Shown here: positions 35,546 through 45,200 of the stretch, piece by piece
Position numbering within the stretch: position 1 is the first letter of the stretch
Layout of the letters: each line of letters starts with the position of its first letter
DNA from: Mycobacterium sp. 852002-51057_SCH5723018
Lineage (GTDB): Bacteria > Actinomycetota > Actinomycetes > Mycobacteriales > Mycobacteriaceae
DNA length: 64,000 nucleotides
Direction: 5' to 3'
Assembly (NCBI RefSeq): GCF_001667035.1
Contig: NZ_LZIR01000035.1
Coordinates: 21,516-85,515, forward strand
Made by a program: the position numbers and the translations under genes
The notes under the pieces: generated by a model
What the model was told of the DNA's origin: nothing
The model's input: only the letters and a program-made list of their open reading frames with translations
Database searches by the model: none

Positions 35546-35692
35546 ATGTTCGTCGTGAGCGAAGAGGTTCCGGCGTCGTCGTCTTGGCGGGAGTGGGTCG
35601 GCTCGGTGTCGGTGGATTGGTGGGCGACCCTGCTGGCCGGCGTGATCACCGCGTTGGCGGTCGCCGACGTGCTGCCGAAGATTCCGTGGTGA
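35546..35692 (+). CDS. 48-aa membrane peptide coupled to the YeiH gene
   Basis: [20 protein letters not shown] leads into one hydrophobic helix ([20 protein letters not shown]) and ends KIPW. The stop TGA 35690-35692 overlaps the GTG of the exporter gene (GTGA), the same coupling used elsewhere in the operon. Codon third positions are mostly G or C. The gene is short enough to be missed by annotation; it may be a small subunit of the transporter. No clear ribosome site precedes its ATG, which is the main doubt. Confidence 0.6.
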   Translation: MFVVSEEVPASSSWREWVGSVSVDWWATLLAGVITALAVADVLPKIPW

Positions 35693-36825
35693 GCGCGTTG
35701 AGCACCGCGCACGCGGAGCCCATTGAGCCTGCGGAAACGCTGGACGAGCCCGCCTTCACCAGCCGCCGCCCGCTCGACTATGTGCCGGGCATCCTGCTGC
35801 TGATCGGCGTGGGCCTGCTGGGCAAGTACGCCCAGCTTTGGTGGAACGCGCTGGCCAAACACGAACACTGGCGGGTGCCCGACATCGAATACGTGTTGTG
35901 GGCCATCGTGATTGGGCTGCTGATCACCAACACGGTCGGGCTGCACCGGATATTTCGCCCCGGCGTGCAGACCTACGAGTTCTGGCTCAAGGTCGGGATC
36001 GTGGTGCTGGGCGCCCGGTTCGTGCTCGGCGACATCGCCAAGCTGGGCGGGGTGAGCCTGGTCCAGATCCTGGTCGACATGGCGGTCGCCGGCACCATCA
36101 TCATCGTCGCGGCGCGCGCGTTCGGGTTGTCCGGCAAGCTGGGATCGCTGCTGGCCATCGGCACCTCGATCTGCGGAGTGTCGGCCATCATCGCCGCCAA
36201 GGGCGCGATCCGGGCCCGCAACTCCGATGTCGGGTATGCCATCGCGGCGATCCTGGCACTAGGCGCGGTGGCCCTGTTCGTGTTGCCGCCGCTGGGGCAC
36301 GCGATCGGCCTGACCGATCGCGAATTCGGCATGTGGGCGGGCCTGGCGGTGGACAACACCGCCGAAACGACCGCCACGGGCTACCTCTTTTCCGACCACG
36401 CCGGAAAGATCGCCGTGCTGGTCAAGTCGGCCCGCAACGCGCTGATCGGGTTCGTCGTCTTGGGCTTCGCGCTGTATTGGGCCGCGCGCGGGCAGGCCGA
36501 CGAGATCGCGCCGGGCGTGAAAGCCAAGGCGGCGTTCGTCTGGAAGAAGTTCCCGAAGTTCGTGCTGGGCTTCCTGGCGGTGTCGGCGATCGCCACCGCG
36601 CATTGGCTGAGTAAGGGGCAAACCGCGAACCTGGCCAACGTGTCGAAATGGGCGTTTCTGCTCACCTTTGCCGGCGTCGGTCTCAACACCGACATCCGCC
36701 AGATCGCGCGCACCGGGTGGCGACCGCTTGTCGTGGCGGTGATAGGGCTCATCGTCGTCGCGTCGGTCTCGCTGGGCATCGTCCTGCTCACCTCACGCGT
36801 GTTCCATTGGGGCCCAGGCGCGTAG
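35689..36825 (+). CDS. YeiH-family putative sulfate exporter
   Basis: This 378-aa membrane protein of the YeiH/UPF0324 family has about ten hydrophobic segments with [16 protein letters not shown] and [23 protein letters not shown], the conserved family signatures. The family is called putative sulfate exporters largely because of genome context, and the context here (directly after cysNC) supports a link to sulfate or sulfite. GTG 35689 overlaps the stop of the small peptide; the frame runs further upstream without coding character. Confidence 0.85.
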   Translation: MSALSTAHAEPIEPAETLDEPAFTSRRPLDYVPGILLLIGVGLLGKYAQLWWNALAKHEHWRVPDIEYVLWAIVIGLLITNTVGLHRIFRPGVQTYEFWLKVGIVVLGARFVLGDIAKLGGVSLVQILVDMAVAGTIIIVAARAFGLSGKLGSLLAIGTSICGVSAIIAAKGAIRARNSDVGYAIAAILALGAVALFVLPPLGHAIGLTDREFGMWAGLAVDNTAETTATGYLFSDHAGKIAVLVKSARNALIGFVVLGFALYWAARGQADEIAPGVKAKAAFVWKKFPKFVLGFLAVSAIATAHWLSKGQTANLANVSKWAFLLTFAGVGLNTDIRQIARTGWRPLVVAVIGLIVVASVSLGIVLLTSRVFHWGPGA

Positions 36826-36880
36826 CGCGGCCGACCGCCCGCAGCACATGTCGATGCGTCTGACTGTTCGCGTCGGGCGC

Positions 36881-39271
36881 CTACGTCTTGCTGGTTTCCT
36901 CAGCCTCTCCGGCCTCTCCGGACTCTCCGGACTCGGCGGGGTCCTCGATCACCTCATACGCCGGGTCGACCATCGACATGGGCTGATTGCCGGTCTGCTT
37001 GGGCTTTCCGGTGATGCGCAGTAGCTGGCCGGGCTGGATGTCGGCGCCCCCGTGTCCCGGGCGGAAGGTGACGTTGATTTCGCCGCTGTCGTCGCCGACC
37101 ACGATCCACCGCAGCGTCCGCCGCCGCTTGTTGACGTCTTCGACCTGGTTGACCCGTCCCTCGATGGTGGCGCGCTGGCCCGGGATCAGGCCGGCCACTG
37201 TGATCACCGACCGCGGCCGCTCGGGGTGCTCGTAGGCTTCGACGTCCCGATCCTCATCCTTCGAGATCCACGCTTCGACCTTGTCGAGCGAACGCGCGAT
37301 GCGGTGCTCGAAGTCGTCGGGAAACGCCTCTTTGATGCGCGACTCCACGTCGTAGGGGACGATCGTCGCCGCGGCATCCGGAATCAGGCTGACCGCCCGA
37401 GCGATCTTGTCCGCGGTGCGGTCGTGCAGCAGGCGTCCCAGCAGCGGGGAATACGTGCGACGTGGCAACAGCACCGTCACGTTGGTGTCGGAATGTTCCT
37501 GCAGCGCCTTGGCGACCAGTAGCTGCGCCGACCGGTTGAGCCGCCGGTCCGGACAATCCACGACCCGCAGCCGGGTGTTGAGTTCGTAGTGGTCCCAACG
37601 CTTTCGCAAGTGCGCGGCGTGGGCCGGGTCGACCACGAAGTGCACGGCGATGAGCTCGTCAGCGCGCAGGCCCTTGCCGTACCGCAAGGCCTCGATCACC
37701 GCGAGGTCGACGGAATTCACGAACACGAAAACCCGGTGGCGGGCGTACCTCACCAGCTCGGGCCGGTCGGTGCGGAACATCTCGAGAATGGCCGCCTCGG
37801 CCCGATATTCGCGGTTGAGCCGGATCAGCAGGAACACCAGCACCGGGAACACAACAACGACCAGCCACGCGCCCTCGGTGAACTTCGCCACCGCGAAGAT
37901 CGCCACCACGATCGTCGACAGGATTCCCGCGGACAGGTTGATCGCCGACCGGCGCCGCCACCCCGGCTCGCGCTGGGTGAAATGGTGCTTGGTCATCCCG
38001 TAACCGGCCATCGAGAAGCCGGTGAACACGCCGATCGCATAGAACGGCACCAGCGCGTTGACCGAGCCACCGGTCGTCAGCAGCAGTGCCACCGACAGCG
38101 CCGTCAGGGTCATGATCCCGTTCGAAAACACCAGGCGGTGACCGCGTTTCGTCAGCTGCCGCGGCAGGAAGCGGTCTTCGGCGACGAAACTGGCCAGCGC
38201 CGGGAACCCGTTGAAACTGGTGTTCGCACCGGTGAACAAGATGGCGGCGGTCGAGGCCTGCACCAGTATGTAGAAGGCGCCGCCGACAGCGCCGTTGCCG
38301 AAGACCGACCGGGCGATCTGCGACAGCACCGACGGATATTCGGAGAGATACGGCGTGGCGTGCGTGGCGTGGGCGAGAAAGGCCACACCGGCCAACAGGA
38401 ACCCCAGGATGGTCGCCATGGTAGTGAGCACCCGACGCGCGTTGCGGCCCTGTGGTTTTCGGAATACGTCGACGGTGTTGGAGATGGCCTCGACCCCGGT
38501 CAGCGACGAACCTCCGTTGGCGAACGCGCGCAACAGTGTCAGGATGGTCGCACCCATCACCAGGCCATCTCCCTGGTGAACCGGCACCGTTCCGGGCAGC
38601 TGCGCGGGATCGTAAACCGGTAAGTCGCCGACGATTGCGCGCGCCACGCCGACCACGATCATGAACCCGACCATGACGACGAACAAGTAGGTCGGCACCG
38701 CGAACTGCCATCCCGCTTCCTTCAATCCGCGAAGATTCGCATAGCAGATGACAAGCACTACGCCGATCGTGATTTGCAGGCTGTGCGGACCCAGGGCCGG
38801 CAGCGCCGACACAACCGCCACCGTCCCGGCCGCGGACTGCACCGCCACGGTGACCACATAGTCGATCAGCAGCGCCGCGGCGGCCACCTGCGCCACCCGA
38901 GGTCCGAAATTCTCCCGCGCCACGATGTACGAACCGCCTGCCCGGGTGTAGGCCATCACGACCTGCCGGTACGAGGCGGTCACCAAGACCAGGATCAGCA
39001 AGATGACGCCGGTGATCGGCAGCAACAGCACAAACGCCGCCAGCCCCGCGCGCGGCAACAGTTCGATCAGGACCTGCTCTGGACCGTAGGCGGTCGACGA
39101 GATCGCGTCCGGCGAAAGTGCCCCCAGCGCAACGGGATTCGAGAGCTTCTCGGACCTCAGTTCCTCTGTGATGAGCGGCTTTCCCAGAAAGACCCGCTTG
39201 GCGATGTCACCAATCGAGGTCGGGATGTACAGCTTGCCCGCCGAACCACTAGCCGAACCAGTCACAACCAC
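36881..39271 (-). CDS. KimA-like APC-superfamily cation/amino acid permease with OB-fold tail
   Basis: This 796-aa protein has about twelve membrane helices opening with EKLSNPVALGALSPDAISS, as in KimA/YdaO potassium transporters and related APC permeases, then a cytosolic domain of some 200 residues (universal-stress-like, VFVFVNSVDLAVIEALRYGK). Unlike KimA it adds an OB-fold segment (residues about 695-770: GQRATIEGRVNQVEDV, DDSGEINVTF, QLLRITGK) and an acidic Glu/Ser/Gly tail. The substrate is probably K+ or an amino acid. Three GTG codons lie within the first three residues; the AAGGGAT ribosome site fits the third best. Confidence 0.85.
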   Translation of the reverse strand: MVVTGSASGSAGKLYIPTSIGDIAKRVFLGKPLITEELRSEKLSNPVALGALSPDAISSTAYGPEQVLIELLPRAGLAAFVLLLPITGVILLILVLVTASYRQVVMAYTRAGGSYIVARENFGPRVAQVAAAALLIDYVVTVAVQSAAGTVAVVSALPALGPHSLQITIGVVLVICYANLRGLKEAGWQFAVPTYLFVVMVGFMIVVGVARAIVGDLPVYDPAQLPGTVPVHQGDGLVMGATILTLLRAFANGGSSLTGVEAISNTVDVFRKPQGRNARRVLTTMATILGFLLAGVAFLAHATHATPYLSEYPSVLSQIARSVFGNGAVGGAFYILVQASTAAILFTGANTSFNGFPALASFVAEDRFLPRQLTKRGHRLVFSNGIMTLTALSVALLLTTGGSVNALVPFYAIGVFTGFSMAGYGMTKHHFTQREPGWRRRSAINLSAGILSTIVVAIFAVAKFTEGAWLVVVVFPVLVFLLIRLNREYRAEAAILEMFRTDRPELVRYARHRVFVFVNSVDLAVIEALRYGKGLRADELIAVHFVVDPAHAAHLRKRWDHYELNTRLRVVDCPDRRLNRSAQLLVAKALQEHSDTNVTVLLPRRTYSPLLGRLLHDRTADKIARAVSLIPDAAATIVPYDVESRIKEAFPDDFEHRIARSLDKVEAWISKDEDRDVEAYEHPERPRSVITVAGLIPGQRATIEGRVNQVEDVNKRRRTLRWIVVGDDSGEINVTFRPGHGGADIQPGQLLRITGKPKQTGNQPMSMVDPAYEVIEDPAESGESGEAGEAEETSKT

Positions 39272-39354
39272 ATCCCTTGCCCAAGGTCGAAGCGCCGTCC
39301 CTTCGGATGCATTCTGCCGTTCGCGGGATCCGCGCGGCAGGCGGACGGGCTAAG

Positions 39355-40446
39355 TCAGGCTTGTGCCAGTCTTCGCACCGCGGCGGCGATGCGCTCGTCG
39401 CTGGCGGTCAGCGCCACTCGCACGTGCCGGGCGCCACCCGGGCCGTAGAAGTCGCCGGGCGCCACCAGGACGCCGCGGGTGGCCAGCCAGCTGACGCTGT
39501 CCGCGCAGGGCTCACCGCGGGTGGCCCACAGGTACAGGCCCGCATCGGAATAGTCGACGCCGAAACCGGCCGAGCCCAGCGCCGGCAGCAGGGCGGCCCG
39601 CCGCCGTTCGTACCGCTCGCGCTGCTGTTGTTCGTGGGCGTCGTCGTCGAGGGCGGCCACCATCGCGGCCTGCACCGGCGTCGGCACCATCATCCCGGCG
39701 TGCTTGCGCACGGCCAACAGCTCGGCGACCACGGCCGGGTCGCCGGCGACGAAGCCGGCCCGATAACCGGCCAGCGACGAGCTCTTCGACAGCGAATGGA
39801 TCGCGAGCAGCCCGGTGTGGTCGCCGTCGCAGACCGAGGGATGCAGCACCGACACCGGCTGGGCGTCCCAGCCCAGACCCAGGTAGCACTCGTCGGAAGC
39901 CACCAGCGCGCCTCGGTCGCGCGCCCACCCGACGACCTTGCGCAGGTGGTCGACGCCCAGCACCCGGCCGGTCGGATTGCTGGGCGAGTTCAGGTAGATC
40001 AGGGCCGGGGTTTGCGGGCCCAGCTGGGTGAGCGAATCCGCCCGCAGCACCTGCGCACCGGCCAGCCGGGCGCCGACGTCGTACGTCGGATAGGCCAGCT
40101 CGGGCGCCACGATCACGTCGCCGGGTCCCAGCCCGAGCAGGGTCGGCAGCCAGGCGATGAGTTCCTTGCTGCCGATCACCGGCAGCACGGCCGCCTCGCT
40201 CACCCCGGTGATCCCGAAGCGGCGTTGAAGGGCGGCCACCGCCGACTCGCGCAGCCGGGCCGTGCCGGCGGTCGCCGGATATCCCGAGGCCGAACTGGCG
40301 GCGGCCAGCGCCTCCCGGATCAGCGGCGCGACCGGGTCGACCGGCGTGCCGACGGACAAGTCGACGATCCCGTCCGGGTGAGCGCCGGCCAGCGACTTCG
40401 CGTCGGCCAATGTGTCCCAAGGGAATTCCGGGAGGGACTGCGACAC
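39355..40446 (-). CDS. PLP aminotransferase, DapC-like (Rv1178)
   Basis: This 363-aa class I/II aminotransferase has NSPSNPTG, SDECYLGLGW and the PLP lysine in HSLSKSSSLAGYRAG. The family is annotated as N-succinyldiaminopimelate aminotransferase, the step between DapD and DapE, both encoded 30 kb away. GTG 40446 follows an AGGGGGAAG ribosome site; the longer frame to 40500 lacks one. It is 61 nt after fdxC on the same strand, as in M. tuberculosis. Confidence 0.92.
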   Translation of the reverse strand: MSQSLPEFPWDTLADAKSLAGAHPDGIVDLSVGTPVDPVAPLIREALAAASSASGYPATAGTARLRESAVAALQRRFGITGVSEAAVLPVIGSKELIAWLPTLLGLGPGDVIVAPELAYPTYDVGARLAGAQVLRADSLTQLGPQTPALIYLNSPSNPTGRVLGVDHLRKVVGWARDRGALVASDECYLGLGWDAQPVSVLHPSVCDGDHTGLLAIHSLSKSSSLAGYRAGFVAGDPAVVAELLAVRKHAGMMVPTPVQAAMVAALDDDAHEQQQRERYERRRAALLPALGSAGFGVDYSDAGLYLWATRGEPCADSVSWLATRGVLVAPGDFYGPGGARHVRVALTASDERIAAAVRRLAQA

Positions 40447-40507
40447 CTTCCCCCTAGGCCCCCTGGGGCCGCCCGCCCTCAACCCGGGCCTGGACAGCAC
40501 CGGCCGC

Positions 40508-40834
40508 TCAGTCGCCTTCGCCCTGGGGCGGCAGATCCTTGACCACCTGCGGGTCGTTCTCGGTCATGCCGACCTTCGCCGCACCGCCCGGCGACCCCAG
40601 CTCAACGAAGAAGTCGGCGTTGATCTGGGTGTACTCGCCCCACTGCTCGGGCACATCGTCTTCGTAGTAGATCGCTTCGACAGGGCAGACGGGCTCGCAG
40701 GCACCGCAGTCGACGCATTCGTCGGGGTGGATGTACAGCATCCGGGCACCCTCGTAGATGCAGTCGACCGGGCATTCCTCGATGCATGCCTTGTCCTTGA
40801 TGTCGACGCAGGGTTCGGCGATCGTGTACGTCAC
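40508..40834 (-). CDS. fdxC: 7Fe ferredoxin FdxC
   Basis: This 108-aa ferredoxin carries the Cys sets for a 3Fe-4S and a 4Fe-4S cluster (C..DKACIEECPVDC and CVDCGACEPVCP) and is nearly identical to M. tuberculosis FdxC (Rv1177). It is a soluble electron carrier. The GTG start has a GAGGAGA ribosome site 6-7 nt upstream. Confidence 0.97.
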   Translation of the reverse strand: MTYTIAEPCVDIKDKACIEECPVDCIYEGARMLYIHPDECVDCGACEPVCPVEAIYYEDDVPEQWGEYTQINADFFVELGSPGGAAKVGMTENDPQVVKDLPPQGEGD

Positions 40835-41237
40835 AGACGTCTCCTCAAGGTCTCCTCCATGTGCTGCCTATGGGCTGCTGTTCGGCTCGCCGCGGCGCTT
40901 CGGCCGCTTCAGAGAAAAGCTCTCGGTTACTGATACTAGACGTTGCACATACACGTCAACCACTGGGCACGCCGTGGCGGCGTCCGGGCCGCGCGCGAAG
41001 CTCGCCGCCACCCGGGCCCCCGGGCCGTCCGCGCGGCCCGGGCGGTGGTTTCACCCACGGCGAACATCGCCGACAAGCCCCTGATCTGCGGATAGTTACG
41101 TTTAGAGGTTCATGTGCGATAACGGTTGCGATGGAAGAACGCTCACGGGGCCTGGTAACCTCGACCGCAGACGGCAACCGTTGGGCTGATGTCGTCGCCG
41201 TTTAATGACGGTGCATTGATAGGGAAGGTGTCCACAA
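40835..41237. other. 403-nt intergenic region between fdxC and the TB8.4 gene
   Basis: No gene is supported. It contains the likely fdxC promoter (40933-40959), a very GC-rich block at 40965-41080, and an AT-richer part at 41085-41237 that must hold the promoter of the TB8.4 gene, which has a GGGAAGGTG ribosome site. In M. tuberculosis two genes (Rv1175c, Rv1176c) lie here; I see no trace of them. Confidence 0.5.
40933..40959 (-). promoter_or_regulatory. Candidate fdxC promoter
   Basis: On the minus strand TTGACG (40954-40959) and TAGTAT (40933-40938) are 15 nt apart, a slightly short SigA-type promoter about 100 nt before the fdxC start. Confidence 0.4.
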
Positions 41238-41573
41238 ATGGTGAGGCTGTCGTTGACCAAATTGGCCGCAGCAGTTGGGGGGGCGGCGTTCGCGTTGACG
41301 GCTGGCTCCGGGATCGCATCCGCCGATCCGCTGGATCCGGTTATCAACACGACCTGCAACTACGGCCAGGTGATGGCCGCGCTGAACGCGACCGACCCGG
41401 GCGCGGCCGCGCAGTTGAACGCATCGCCGATCGCGGTGAACTACCTGCGCAACTTCCTGGCCTCGGCGCCGCCCCAGCGGCTGCAGATGGCCCGCCAGAT
41501 CCAGGCCATGCCGCAGGCCGCGCCGTACTTCAACGACGTGCTGTCGGTGGCCGGGAGCTGCAACAACTACTGA
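41238..41573 (+). CDS. Secreted T-cell antigen TB8.4 homologue
   Basis: This 111-aa protein has a signal peptide cut near ASA-DP and a mature helical part (NTTCNYGQVMAALNA, FNDVLSVAGSCNNY) with two Cys at its ends. It matches Rv1174c (TB8.4), a low-molecular-weight exported antigen related to haemophore-like proteins. The biochemical role is unsettled. Confidence 0.9.
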   Translation: MVRLSLTKLAAAVGGAAFALTAGSGIASADPLDPVINTTCNYGQVMAALNATDPGAAAQLNASPIAVNYLRNFLASAPPQRLQMARQIQAMPQAAPYFNDVLSVAGSCNNY

Positions 41574-41589
41574 ACCAGCGCGAAACGGT

Positions 41590-42357
41590 TCAGTAGCCGC
41601 TGAGCAGTCGGCGCACCTGGCCCAATGTTTCGGGTCCGACACGGCTGCAGACCCGCGACGGGTCCCCAGGACGGCGACCCCAGAGCAGCAACACTCGCGC
41701 GGCGGCATCGGTTTCGAGTGTGGCCGGCCCCTCGGGGCCGGCCATTCCGATGGAGGTCGCCTCGGCGTCGGCGCTGAGCAAGACATCGTCGGCGCCGGGC
41801 ACGCGCAGCCGCGCGTCGATCCGCTCACCCGGGCGTAACTGCTTGGCCCCCTTGGCAAGCAGCGGACGCCCCACAGCGACGACGCTGTGCGTGGTCATCC
41901 AGGGCTCGGCCAGCGCGGCGGCCACCGGGTTGTTGCTGTCGCCGGTGATGTCCCAGCCGTGCAGGACGAGCTCTTCGCGCATGTGCTCGGCGAACCAGGG
42001 CACCTTCATGGTGCGACCGGTCCAGGCCACGTCGGTGTCCGCCGGGACCTGCTCGGCGGCCGCCGCGACCTCGTTGAGGGTGACCATCCGGTCATGCAGC
42101 GCGTCCCACAGGTCGGCATCGCCCAGGGCGCGCAGCGGGCCCTCACGCTCCTCGAAACTGCGGGTGCCGACGGGTTCGCCCTCAAGGTGCGCGCCCAGCA
42201 CCCGGGCGAGCTCCTCGGCGTTTCCGGCTTGATGGATGACGATGTCGCGGACCGTCCAGGCTTCGCACCAGGTGCCGGCATCGGGCCTGCGCTGCTGCAC
42301 CGTGTCCACAAACGGCCGCCACTCGGGGAATCGATCGTCGTCGATGTGTCGCTTCAC
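41590..42357 (-). CDS. Maleylpyruvate isomerase/DinB-superfamily protein
   Basis: This 255-aa protein has the DinB-fold N-terminal domain seen in mycothiol-dependent maleylpyruvate isomerases: WTVRDIVIHQAGNAEE and a REELVLHGWDI segment, with His residues that may bind a metal. The exact reaction is unknown. GTG 42357 is chosen because the longer frame (to 42408) runs into the 3' end of fbiC; a GGGG site and a GGTATACC palindrome (42365-42372) lie just upstream. Confidence 0.75.
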   Translation of the reverse strand: MKRHIDDDRFPEWRPFVDTVQQRRPDAGTWCEAWTVRDIVIHQAGNAEELARVLGAHLEGEPVGTRSFEEREGPLRALGDADLWDALHDRMVTLNEVAAAAEQVPADTDVAWTGRTMKVPWFAEHMREELVLHGWDITGDSNNPVAAALAEPWMTTHSVVAVGRPLLAKGAKQLRPGERIDARLRVPGADDVLLSADAEATSIGMAGPEGPATLETDAAARVLLLWGRRPGDPSRVCSRVGPETLGQVRRLLSGY

Positions 42358-42397
42358 AGTCCCCGGTATACCCCGGGGCTCTGACAAGCTAAGCCAG

Positions 42398-44977
42398 CTA
42401 CGCCGCAAGCGGGGCGTACGTGGTGGTGCGCTGGCGGGCCGGCCGCCCTATCCCCTCGGCGATCGCGGTCAGCTCGGCCACGCTCTTCGACGAGCCGTGT
42501 TCCGATCCCGCCATCCGGGAGATCGTCTCCTCCATCAGCGTGCCGCCCAGGTCGTTGGCGCCGCCGTTGAGCATCACCCGGGTGCGCTCGACACCGAGCT
42601 TGACCCAGCTGGTCTGGATGTGGGAAATGCGGCCGTGCAACATGATTCGCGCCAGGGCGTGCACCGCTCGGTTGTCGCGGTGGGTGGGCCCGGGGCGCGC
42701 CGCACCGGCAAGATACAGCGGGGAATTCTGGTGCACGAACGGCAACGGCACGAACTCGGTGAAACCGCCGGTGCGGTCCTGGATTTCGCGCAGCACGTTG
42801 AGGTGGGCGACCCAGTGCCGCGGGCTGTCGACGTGCCCGTACATCATCGTCGACGACGACCGCAGGCCCACTTCGTGCGCGGTGGTCACGATCTCGATCC
42901 ACATCGAGGTCGGCAGCTTGCCCTTGGTGAGCACCCAGCGCACCTCGTCGTCGAGGATCTCGGCGGCGGTGCCGGGGATGGTGTCCAGGCCGGCCTCGCG
43001 CAGGCCGGTCAGCCATTCGCGGATGCTCAACCCGCTCTTGGTCACGCCGTTGGCGATCTCCATCGGCGAAAACGCGTGCACGTGCATCGACGGCACGCGG
43101 GCCTTGACCCCGCGCACCAGCTCGGCGTACCCGGTGACCGGCAGCTCGGGATCGATCCCGCCCTGCATGCACACCTCGGTGGCGCCCTGCACGTGCGCCT
43201 CCCACGCGCGGTCGGCCACCTCGTCGACGGACAGCGAGTACGCATCAGCGTCGCCCTTACGCTGCGCGAACGCGCAGAAGCGGCACCCAGTGTAGCAGAT
43301 GTTGGTGAAGTTGATGTTGCGGTTGACCACGAAGGTGACGTCGTCACCGACCACGTCGCGCCGCAGCGAATCGGCCAGCGCCGCAACGGCGTCCAGTGCG
43401 GGCCCGTCGGCGGTGGCCAGCGCCAGGTACTCGTCGTCGGTGCAGCCGGCGGGGTCGCGTTCGGCCGAGGCAAGTGCGGCGAGCACGTCGGTGTCTAGGC
43501 GTTCTGGCGCTTTGGCGCCTTGCGCGGCCAGCTCGTGCACGTGCGCGCGGATCGATTCCCAATCGCCGAAGGCGCTGTGTAGGTCGCTGCGCGCCGCGCT
43601 GTTGCGGCCCTCGGTGTCGATCGCCGCGTTCAGATCGACGCGCCCGGCCGACTCCACGTCGTCGGGCTCCTGCCATGGCAGGCCCACCGGGCTGACGTCG
43701 CGGGCCAGGCCGGTGGCCGGGTCGGCCAGCGCCAGCACGTGGGCCCGCACCCGCGGATCGATCCACGCCGCGCCGGCCTGGACGTATTTGGGTTGCGCGG
43801 TCAATCGCTGCACCAGTTCGTATCCGGCCTCGGCGGTGACGGCGGCCAGCTCGTCCAGAGCGGGCCAGGGGCGTTCGGGGTTGACATGGTCGGGCGTCAA
43901 CGGCGAGACACCTCCCCAGTCGTCGACCCCGGCGGCTATCAAAGCCAGGCATTCCTCGCGCGAGACCAAATTCGGCGGCGCCTGGATGCGCATGCCCGGC
44001 CCAAGTACCAACCGTGCGACGGCCACCGTGGCCACGTAGTCCTCGATGCCGGCGTCGGGGACCGTGGCCATCGGAGTGTGTTCCTTGGCCCGGAAGTTCT
44101 GCACGATCACTTCCTGGACGTGACCGAACTCCTTGTGCGACTTACGGATCGCGTGCAAGGTGTCGGCGCGTTCGGCCAGCGTTTCGCCGATGCCGACCAG
44201 CAGCCCGGTGGTGAACGGAATCGACAACCGGCCCGCGTCGGTCAGCGTGCGCAGCCGAACCGCCGGGTCTTTGTCGGGGCTGCCGTAGTGGGCAAGCCCC
44301 TTGGTTTCAAACAGCCGCCGCGACGTCGTCTCGAGCATCATGCCCATCGACGGCGCCACCGGCTTGAGCCGCGACATCTCCGACCAGCTCATCACGCCGG
44401 GGTTCAGGTGCGGCAACAGCCCGGTTTCCTCCAGCACGCGGATGGCCATCGCCCGCACGTAGGACAGTGTGGAGTCATACCCGCGCTCTCCGAGCCACTG
44501 GCGGGCCTCCGGCCACCGATCCTCGGGCCGATCCCCGAGGGTGAACAGCGCTTCCTTGCAACCGAGTTCGGCACCACGCCGCGCGATGTCGAGAATCTCG
44601 TCGGGCTCCAGGTACATGCCCGCCCCCTCGGCACGAAGCCTGCCGGGGACGGTGACGAAGGTGCAGTAATGGCAGGTGTCGCGGCACAGATGGGTGACCG
44701 GGATGAACACCTTGCGCGAATAGGTGATCGGCAACCGGCCCCCGGGCCCGCGCCGCCCGGCCGACTCCAGTCCCGCGTCGCGCACCCGCGCCGCGCTCGC
44801 GCACAGGTCCGCGAGGTCGTCGCCGCGCGCGGTCATCGCGACCGCCGCCTCGTCGACGTTCAGCGCAACCCCGTCCCGGGCCCGCCGCAACACGCGCCGC
44901 ATCGCCGACGCACTGTGCTGGGGCGGAACTACGAGGCTAGGCAGAGCGGTGGGCTCCTGGCCCGGAGTCAGTGGCAC
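42398..44977 (-). CDS. fbiC: FO synthase FbiC (CofG/CofH fusion)
   Basis: This 859-aa enzyme makes the deazaflavin core FO of coenzyme F420 from tyrosine and a flavin precursor. It joins two radical-SAM modules: CxxxCxxC at Cys98, 102 and 105, and again at Cys561, 565 and 568. Length and sequence match Rv1173. GTG 44977 is preferred over the longer frame to 45055 because the family starts there; GGGGAAG lies 10-11 nt upstream. Divergent to PE12. Confidence 0.95.
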   Translation of the reverse strand: MPLTPGQEPTALPSLVVPPQHSASAMRRVLRRARDGVALNVDEAAVAMTARGDDLADLCASAARVRDAGLESAGRRGPGGRLPITYSRKVFIPVTHLCRDTCHYCTFVTVPGRLRAEGAGMYLEPDEILDIARRGAELGCKEALFTLGDRPEDRWPEARQWLGERGYDSTLSYVRAMAIRVLEETGLLPHLNPGVMSWSEMSRLKPVAPSMGMMLETTSRRLFETKGLAHYGSPDKDPAVRLRTLTDAGRLSIPFTTGLLVGIGETLAERADTLHAIRKSHKEFGHVQEVIVQNFRAKEHTPMATVPDAGIEDYVATVAVARLVLGPGMRIQAPPNLVSREECLALIAAGVDDWGGVSPLTPDHVNPERPWPALDELAAVTAEAGYELVQRLTAQPKYVQAGAAWIDPRVRAHVLALADPATGLARDVSPVGLPWQEPDDVESAGRVDLNAAIDTEGRNSAARSDLHSAFGDWESIRAHVHELAAQGAKAPERLDTDVLAALASAERDPAGCTDDEYLALATADGPALDAVAALADSLRRDVVGDDVTFVVNRNINFTNICYTGCRFCAFAQRKGDADAYSLSVDEVADRAWEAHVQGATEVCMQGGIDPELPVTGYAELVRGVKARVPSMHVHAFSPMEIANGVTKSGLSIREWLTGLREAGLDTIPGTAAEILDDEVRWVLTKGKLPTSMWIEIVTTAHEVGLRSSSTMMYGHVDSPRHWVAHLNVLREIQDRTGGFTEFVPLPFVHQNSPLYLAGAARPGPTHRDNRAVHALARIMLHGRISHIQTSWVKLGVERTRVMLNGGANDLGGTLMEETISRMAGSEHGSSKSVAELTAIAEGIGRPARQRTTTYAPLAA

Positions 44978-45200
44978 GTTGGTGTAACTTCCCCACGATC
45001 GAATTTCATCCGTGCGTCCCAACCGAAACTTTGGGCAGCGGTGCCATATGGGCAACAGTAGCGCCAGGCTACCGCCGGCCCGCGGTCGGCATTCGGGGGG
45101 TCGCGGCCGCGCGCGGAGTCCTTGTTATGTGTTTGGTGGAGTTGCCCTCGGTTGAACTGCGATCGCGATACCATCCGACCTAACCCCGCGGAGGTGTGCG
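44978..45200. promoter_or_regulatory. fbiC-PE12 divergent promoter region
   Basis: For PE12 a TACCAT -10 box (45169-45174) precedes a GGAGG ribosome site. For fbiC a TACTGT box lies about 75-80 nt before the start. A perfect GCGATCGC palindrome near 45160 overlaps the PE12 promoter. Confidence 0.4.

Noticed and set aside
36900..36940. Short direct repeats at the 3' end of the transporter gene
   Set aside because: They encode the acidic Glu/Ser/Gly tail and are simple coding repeats, not a mobile element.
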